Of a DNA stretch of 33,064 nt, positions 30,389-33,064 are shown one piece after another (position 1 is the first letter of the stretch; every line of letters starts with the position of its first letter). The notes below the pieces were generated by a model, which had not been told where the DNA came from, searched no databases, and was given only the letters and a program-made list of their open reading frames with translations. The position numbers and the translations under genes were made by a program. The stretch is from a virus: positions 1 through 33,064 of the IMG/VR virus record IMGVR_UViG_3300033388_002208; one strand, written 5' to 3'.

Positions 30389-30577
30389 TTACCTCTTATT
30401 ATTAGCACTAACAGAGCCAATACCATCCAAAGCCAAAATACCATCAACATGATTTATCATTGCCGCCATATTGCCCCTTAATATTTCAGCTGTTTGATTT
30501 TCAGAATCAGCTGCAATATCTCTAAGCGTATTATTAAGTAACACCAGCATATCTATACGCGAACTTTTTTTACTCAT
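30389..30577 (-). CDS. Small helical protein, unknown (62 aa)
   Basis: A 62-residue helical, Asn- and Ala-rich protein (LVLLNNTLRDIAADSENQTAEILRGNMAAMI). GGAG stands 10 nt before the ATG, and the same upstream phrase ATGGAGTAAACAAAG precedes the next gene upstream (30604-30762), suggesting duplicated start regions. No family recognised. Confidence 0.6.
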   Translation of the reverse strand: MSKKSSRIDMLVLLNNTLRDIAADSENQTAEILRGNMAAMINHVDGILALDGIGSVSANNKR

Positions 30578-30603
30578 CTTTGTTTACTCCATTTGTTGTG
30601 TTG

Positions 30604-30762
30604 TTAAATATCCCAAGCACATAAAGCCATTTCACATGCTTGCTCTAATACCTCGTCTGTAACATCGGTCAACCCAGTTATTAATGATATTAGACATTCC
30701 ATTTCTAAATTATGTACTTTGGCCTTGTCTAGCATCGCTTGTAAAATCATAAGTTGGTTCAT
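30604..30762 (-). CDS. Small early protein, unknown (52 aa)
   Basis: A 52-residue helical, mildly acidic protein with three cysteines (MECLIS, EQACEMALCAW). GGAG lies about 10 nt before its ATG. It is the first gene downstream of the strong leftward promoter at 30796-30824. Too short for a simple length cut-off but the promoter and ribosome-binding site support it. The function is unknown; its place suggests an immediate-early role. Confidence 0.65.
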   Translation of the reverse strand: MNQLMILQAMLDKAKVHNLEMECLISLITGLTDVTDEVLEQACEMALCAWDI

Positions 30763-30795
30763 TCTTTGTTTACTCCATTTAGTTAAGTTGAGTTA

Positions 30796-30824
30796 ATACT
30801 AGGCTTTATTGATTTAACTGTCAA
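30796..30824 (-). promoter_or_regulatory. Strong leftward early promoter
   Basis: On the minus strand TTGACA (30824-30819), 17 bp and TAGTAT (30801-30796): a near-consensus sigma-70 promoter for the leftward early genes. The TTGACA overlaps one copy of the 12-bp operator-like sequence at 30812-30823. Confidence 0.85.
30812..30823. promoter_or_regulatory. Operator-like 12-bp site, left copy
   Basis: ATTTAACTGTCA is the exact reverse complement of TGACAGTTAAAT at 30881-30892. It covers the -35 region of the leftward promoter. Two inverted copies 57 bp apart (end to start), each on a promoter, are typical of a repressor controlling divergent transcription. Confidence 0.7.
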
Positions 30825-30848
30825 TATAATATTTATATATTTTTTATG

Positions 30849-30877
30849 TTGCGTTTTATAAGTATTGCATATAGAAT
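30849..30877 (+). promoter_or_regulatory. Rightward promoter for the RHH gene
   Basis: TTGCGT (30849-30854), 17 bp and TAGAAT (30872-30877). The predicted start near 30884 falls inside the right operator copy (30881-30892), so a bound repressor would block its own synthesis. Confidence 0.65.
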
Positions 30878-30880
30878 TGA

Positions 30881-30892
30881 TGACAGTTAAAT
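30881..30892. promoter_or_regulatory. Operator-like 12-bp site, right copy
   Basis: TGACAGTTAAAT, inverted copy of the site at 30812-30823. It lies at the transcription start of the rightward promoter and 17 bp before the RHH start codon. Confidence 0.7.
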
Positions 30893-30908
30893 AACTTAAG
30901 GAATAATT

Positions 30909-31073
30909 ATGAAAGCAAAAAAGAAACCGTTATTAGTTAGCTTTATAGAGTTAGAGCATGATTTTATTAGTTTGGCTGCACAATCAAAAGGAATAAGTAA
31001 AACAGCTTATATAAGATTGCTTGTTACTAAGCAGCTAGTGAAAGAAGGGTACGACATGAAGGTGCTGGGATAA
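30909..31073 (+). CDS. Ribbon-helix-helix (Arc/MetJ-type) repressor (54 aa)
   Basis: A 54-residue protein of Arc size. A basic N-terminal arm (KAKKKP) leads to a beta-strand (LLVSF, about 8-12), helix A (LEHDFISLAAQSKG, 15-28), turn, and helix B (ISKTAYIRLLVTKQLVKEG, 29-47). This is the ribbon-helix-helix order; RHH dimers put the strand into the major groove of short inverted sites. AAGGAA stands 6 nt before the ATG. The two inverted 12-bp sites lie upstream, on its own promoter and on the divergent one, so autoregulation and control of the leftward early genes are likely. Downstream are the replication genes. Confidence 0.8.
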   Translation: MKAKKKPLLVSFIELEHDFISLAAQSKGISKTAYIRLLVTKQLVKEGYDMKVLG

Positions 31074-31097
31074 AAAAACCGCTCCTTGTGAAAGCGG
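31072..31097 (-). terminator. Terminator-like hairpin behind the RHH gene
   Basis: CCGCT (31079-31083) and AGCGG (31093-31097) form a 5-bp stem with a 9-nt loop. On the minus strand it is followed by seven T (31078-31072). On the plus strand only CTTGAT follows. It would stop leftward transcripts entering the RHH gene; the direction is odd because no minus-strand gene lies to the right. Confidence 0.4.
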
Positions 31098-31148
31098 CTT
31101 GATAACAAGATACAACAACAAACAATGTGTCAGAGGAGTTAATTATAC

Positions 31149-31925
31149 ATGAAAAAAACATTTAGTGTTAAAAACTGGGATGAGTTCCAGCACTACAAAG
31201 ATAGAAACCCACCATGGATTAAATTACATAATCATTTATTAGATGATTATGAGTTTGAAAATTTAGGTGATGCGGCTAAAGGTCACTTGCTTTGCATATG
31301 GATGTTAGCAAGTAGAACTAAGAACGAAATGCCCTTTGATGAGAAATGGATCACTAAAAAGATAGGTGCATCATCAAAAGTAAACCTTCAAGCCTTAGTG
31401 GATGCGGAGTTCCTTACAATGGAGCATGATGCTAGCACTTTGCTACAGACCGTGGGGCAAGTTGCTACAGTAAGTGTTCCCTTAGAAGAGGAGAGAAGAG
31501 GAGAGACAGAGAAGAGTAGAGTAGATAAAGGACGGTTTACACCGCCGTCAGATATTGAAACAGTTTCTTACTTTGAAGATAAAGGCTCTAACAATATCGA
31601 AGCTAAAAAATTCTGGCTGTTTTATGACTCTAAAAACTGGATGGTTGGCAAAAGTAAAATGAAGAAGTGGCAATCAGCCGCTAGTGGTTGGATAACTAGA
31701 AATAAGGCGGGCGACGATGGACAAAACAATGCAAACTCTCAAGGCACTGGTAAAAAGAAATCAGCATACGAGCGAGCAAGAGAAGCAAATAGCGAATATA
31801 GACAACCCGATGAACGCCAAGTGGTTATGGGAGCAGATGGCGGACATTTGGGGGGAGCAGTGGATGAGAGAGAGGGGAGAGCAACCATCGAACATGTGGA
31901 TAACTCAACTTTCGTCGATTACTGA
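31149..31925 (+). CDS. Replication initiator / primosome protein (lambda O- or DnaT-like)
   Basis: A 258-residue protein. Residues 1-105 are a winged-helix-like domain common in phage replication proteins (VKNWDEFQHYKDRNPPWIKL, DAAKGHLLCIWMLASRT, ITKKIGASSKVNLQALV). A Ser/Arg/Thr linker follows. Residues about 150-185 (EAKKFWLFYDSKNWMVGKSKMKKWQSAASGW) are the DnaT-like motif seen in many O-like proteins. The last 70 residues are disordered. GAGGAG precedes the ATG. It should bind the origin and recruit the helicase loader encoded next. Its 3' end overlaps the next gene by up to 209 nt in another frame. Confidence 0.8.
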   Translation: MKKTFSVKNWDEFQHYKDRNPPWIKLHNHLLDDYEFENLGDAAKGHLLCIWMLASRTKNEMPFDEKWITKKIGASSKVNLQALVDAEFLTMEHDASTLLQTVGQVATVSVPLEEERRGETEKSRVDKGRFTPPSDIETVSYFEDKGSNNIEAKKFWLFYDSKNWMVGKSKMKKWQSAASGWITRNKAGDDGQNNANSQGTGKKKSAYERAREANSEYRQPDERQVVMGADGGHLGGAVDEREGRATIEHVDNSTFVDY

Positions 31926-32337
31926 GCAACACCTTAAAAGGGGCGTAAGTAGGGTTATAAGCGAGCGTTTGAGATGGCCGCCCTCATTGCCTGAGTTTCT
32001 GAGTTTATGCCTTGATTTTGACACCACGGAGGCTTATCAGCGAATGATTAAAGGTGAGCCTGCATTAGATGACGTTGAATATTATACTCGGGCAGATGTT
32101 GGCTTTAGATGTAAACGCCAATTGCCCGAAGATAAGGCCATGAAGCTTTTTGAGAAAGTGTTCAAAATTAAGTTGGAATTAATGCGCAAGGGTAGATTGC
32201 CGCAACGTGATCAGAAGTTATTAGCTAGTCAATCTGTAGTTACTGAAACTGACAAGGCTATAACTAATCGCGGCAATGGTGATACTGAAATTGAAAAGCG
32301 TATGGCTAAAATAATAGCTAATCGTACTAACAAATAA
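31717..32337 (+). CDS. Lambda P-like helicase loader
   Basis: A 206-residue protein. Residues 32-98 carry the P-family pattern MNAKWLWEQMADIWGEQW, MWITQLSSITEQHLKRGVSR, and RLRWPPSLPEFLSLC, the last with the typical PP.LPEFL.LC end. P binds DnaB and loads it at the O-marked origin. I take the ATG at 31717, with AAGGCGGG upstream, which overlaps the O-like gene by 209 nt; the ATG at 31810 matches the family start better but lacks a ribosome-binding site. Either way part of the DNA is coding in two frames. The C-terminal 100 residues are basic and helical. Confidence 0.8.
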   Translation: MDKTMQTLKALVKRNQHTSEQEKQIANIDNPMNAKWLWEQMADIWGEQWMRERGEQPSNMWITQLSSITEQHLKRGVSRVISERLRWPPSLPEFLSLCLDFDTTEAYQRMIKGEPALDDVEYYTRADVGFRCKRQLPEDKAMKLFEKVFKIKLELMRKGRLPQRDQKLLASQSVVTETDKAITNRGNGDTEIEKRMAKIIANRTNK

Positions 32338-32358
32338 GGAATATAACAAATGAATGTA
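32328..32358 (+). repeat. 31-bp direct repeat, left copy
   Basis: This 31-bp stretch covers the last codons and stop of the P-like gene, the ribosome-binding site AAGGAATA and the first three codons (MNV) of the next gene. It is identical to 32952-32982, 624 bp (208 codons) away. The bases just outside both copies differ. Confidence 0.95.
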
Positions 32359-32961
32359 AAGCCTATTTCAAGAGGTGATTGTGAGCCATTTATTATAGGT
32401 ATTCATTACGCTCATAGATGGCCATCAATTAGTTATCGTTTCGGCTTATTTGATGATAAAGAGTTAATTGGTGTTATTACCTATGGAACGCCAGCAAGCG
32501 CACCATTAAAAAGAGGTGTCGCTGGTGATGAGTACAAAGGTGATGTATTGGAATTAAATAGACTCTGCTTGCTATATAACCGAAAAAATGAAGCTAGCAT
32601 GTTGATTGCTGCGTCACTAAAAAAACTCCCAAAAGGGAAAATAATAATATCTTATGCTGATATATCTCAAGGTCATAACGGATGCGTTTACCGTGCATCT
32701 AATTTTACATATCACGGACTAAGCGCAAAAAGAACTGATTGGAAAGTCAAAGGCAAGGAGCATCTTCACGGGCAAACGATAGCCGATGAGTTTAGAGGCG
32801 TTAAAAACAGAGCGCAAGCCATGAGGGATAAATACGGTGATGATTTTTATTTAAAGCCAAGACCTAGAAAGCACAGGTATATATTTGTAACTGGTAGCAA
32901 GACGCAAAAAAAGAAGATTAAACGGGCGATTAAATATAAACAAGAAACATTTAACAAATAA
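32350..32961 (+). CDS. Mom-like GNAT-fold DNA-modification protein
   Basis: A 203-residue protein similar in style to phage Mu Mom and its relatives: HYAHRWPSISYRFGLFDDKELIGVITYG, VLELNRLCLLYNRKNEASMLIAASLK, a central ISYADISQGHNGCVYRASNF, and a C-terminus with NRAQAMRDKYG and KPRPRKHRYIF. Mom proteins belong to the GNAT acyltransferase fold and change adenines in phage DNA so that restriction enzymes fail. The HY, D-x-x-Q-GH-G and NR motifs are the ones I rely on. The next gene is a C5-cytosine methyltransferase, so the two may form a modification module. The gene is framed by 31-bp direct repeats that include both its start and the next start. Confidence 0.7.
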   Translation: MNVKPISRGDCEPFIIGIHYAHRWPSISYRFGLFDDKELIGVITYGTPASAPLKRGVAGDEYKGDVLELNRLCLLYNRKNEASMLIAASLKKLPKGKIIISYADISQGHNGCVYRASNFTYHGLSAKRTDWKVKGKEHLHGQTIADEFRGVKNRAQAMRDKYGDDFYLKPRPRKHRYIFVTGSKTQKKKIKRAIKYKQETFNK

Positions 32962-32982
32962 GGAATATAACAAATGAATGTA
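32952..32982 (+). repeat. 31-bp direct repeat, right copy
   Basis: Identical to 32328-32358. It covers the last codons of the Mom-like gene, its stop, the ribosome-binding site and the first three codons of the methyltransferase gene. Recombination between the copies would remove exactly the Mom-like gene and leave an intact gene start. Confidence 0.95.
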
Positions 32983-33064
32983 TTAAGTTTATTTAACGGC
33001 ATGAGTTTTGGGATGATGGCACTGGAAAAGCTAAATATACCAGTGACCAATTATTACAGCAGCG
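32974..33064 (+). CDS. DNA cytosine C5-methyltransferase, N-terminal part (cut by the window edge)
   Basis: Only the first 30 residues are present. MNVLSLFNGMSFGMMALEKLNI matches motif I of C5-cytosine methyltransferases, the S-adenosylmethionine-binding FxGxG-type start (here FNGMSFGMMAL), and the following YYSS fits the typical strand end. The Met-Ser change from the usual Gly-Gly-type loop also occurs in phage enzymes (FDGMSCG). The gene starts with AAGGAATA upstream inside the direct repeat. Catalytic Cys and target domain lie outside the window. Confidence 0.8.
   Translation, partial: MNVLSLFNGMSFGMMALEKLNIPVTNYYSS

Noticed and set aside
31072-31097. Strong plus-strand terminator before the replication genes
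   Set aside because: On the plus strand the stem is followed by CTTGATAAC, not a U-run, so it should not stop rightward transcription.

Overview
The window looks like most of the genome of a low-GC, tailed double-stranded DNA phage with a short-tailed (podovirus, T7/BPP-1-like) particle. No host housekeeping gene, rRNA or tRNA is visible. The low GC content and protein style fit a marine gammaproteobacterial host such as Pseudoalteromonas, Shewanella, Colwellia or Vibrio, but that is inference only. Neither edge is a natural end: the left edge lies just past a transcription terminator and the right edge cuts a DNA methyltransferase gene.

Layout, left to right. (1) 1-600, minus: a 3-TM holin with a small coupled ORF and a terminator. 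(2) 600-3180, plus: a tightly overlapping operon that starts with a Rha-type regulator. It continues with several small proteins, a NinB-like protein, an HNH-type nuclease and a RusA Holliday-junction resolvase, and ends in a bidirectional terminator. (3) 3189-22000, minus (transcribed right to left): the virion module. In transcription order it holds small and large terminase, two small proteins, portal, Bbp19-like protein, scaffold, a head-fibre-like protein, major capsid protein, a small anchor-domain protein, terminator, tail tubes A and B, four internal/ejection-type proteins (133, 684, 475 and about 770 aa; the smallest is T7 gp14-like) and a beta-helix tailspike. (4) 21959-25800, minus: small virion-like or unknown proteins, a LamG-like protein with a Met-rich repeat, a membrane-protein lysis cluster and a T7-lysozyme-like amidase. 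(5) 25848-28136, minus: recombination genes (SSB, RecT-like annealing protein, zinc ribbon). (6) 28137-28918, plus: a small HTH regulator operon behind a promoter rich in palindromes. (7) 28952-30762, minus: early small genes interrupted by about 690 bp of non-coding, highly structured DNA. (8) 30763-33064, plus: a ribbon-helix-helix repressor, lambda O/P-like replication genes, a Mom-like DNA-modification gene and the start of a C5-cytosine methyltransferase gene.

How it works together (inference). The RHH protein at 30909 probably controls two divergent early promoters through paired 12-bp sites. The O-like and P-like proteins would load the host DnaB helicase. RecT, SSB, RusA and the nuclease handle recombination. 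The packaging and virion operon is expressed late, and host lysis uses the amidase plus the membrane proteins. No integrase and no phage RNA polymerase are visible. The virion is therefore T7-like in plan, while replication and regulation are lambda-like, and lifestyle cannot be decided from this window.

The most unusual parts are three. One is a promoter-driven, about 150-nt RNA at 29913-30061 with mutually exclusive helices that include a terminator/antiterminator pair. The second is the dyad-rich non-coding tract beside it. The third is a Mom-like gene framed exactly by perfect 31-bp direct repeats.
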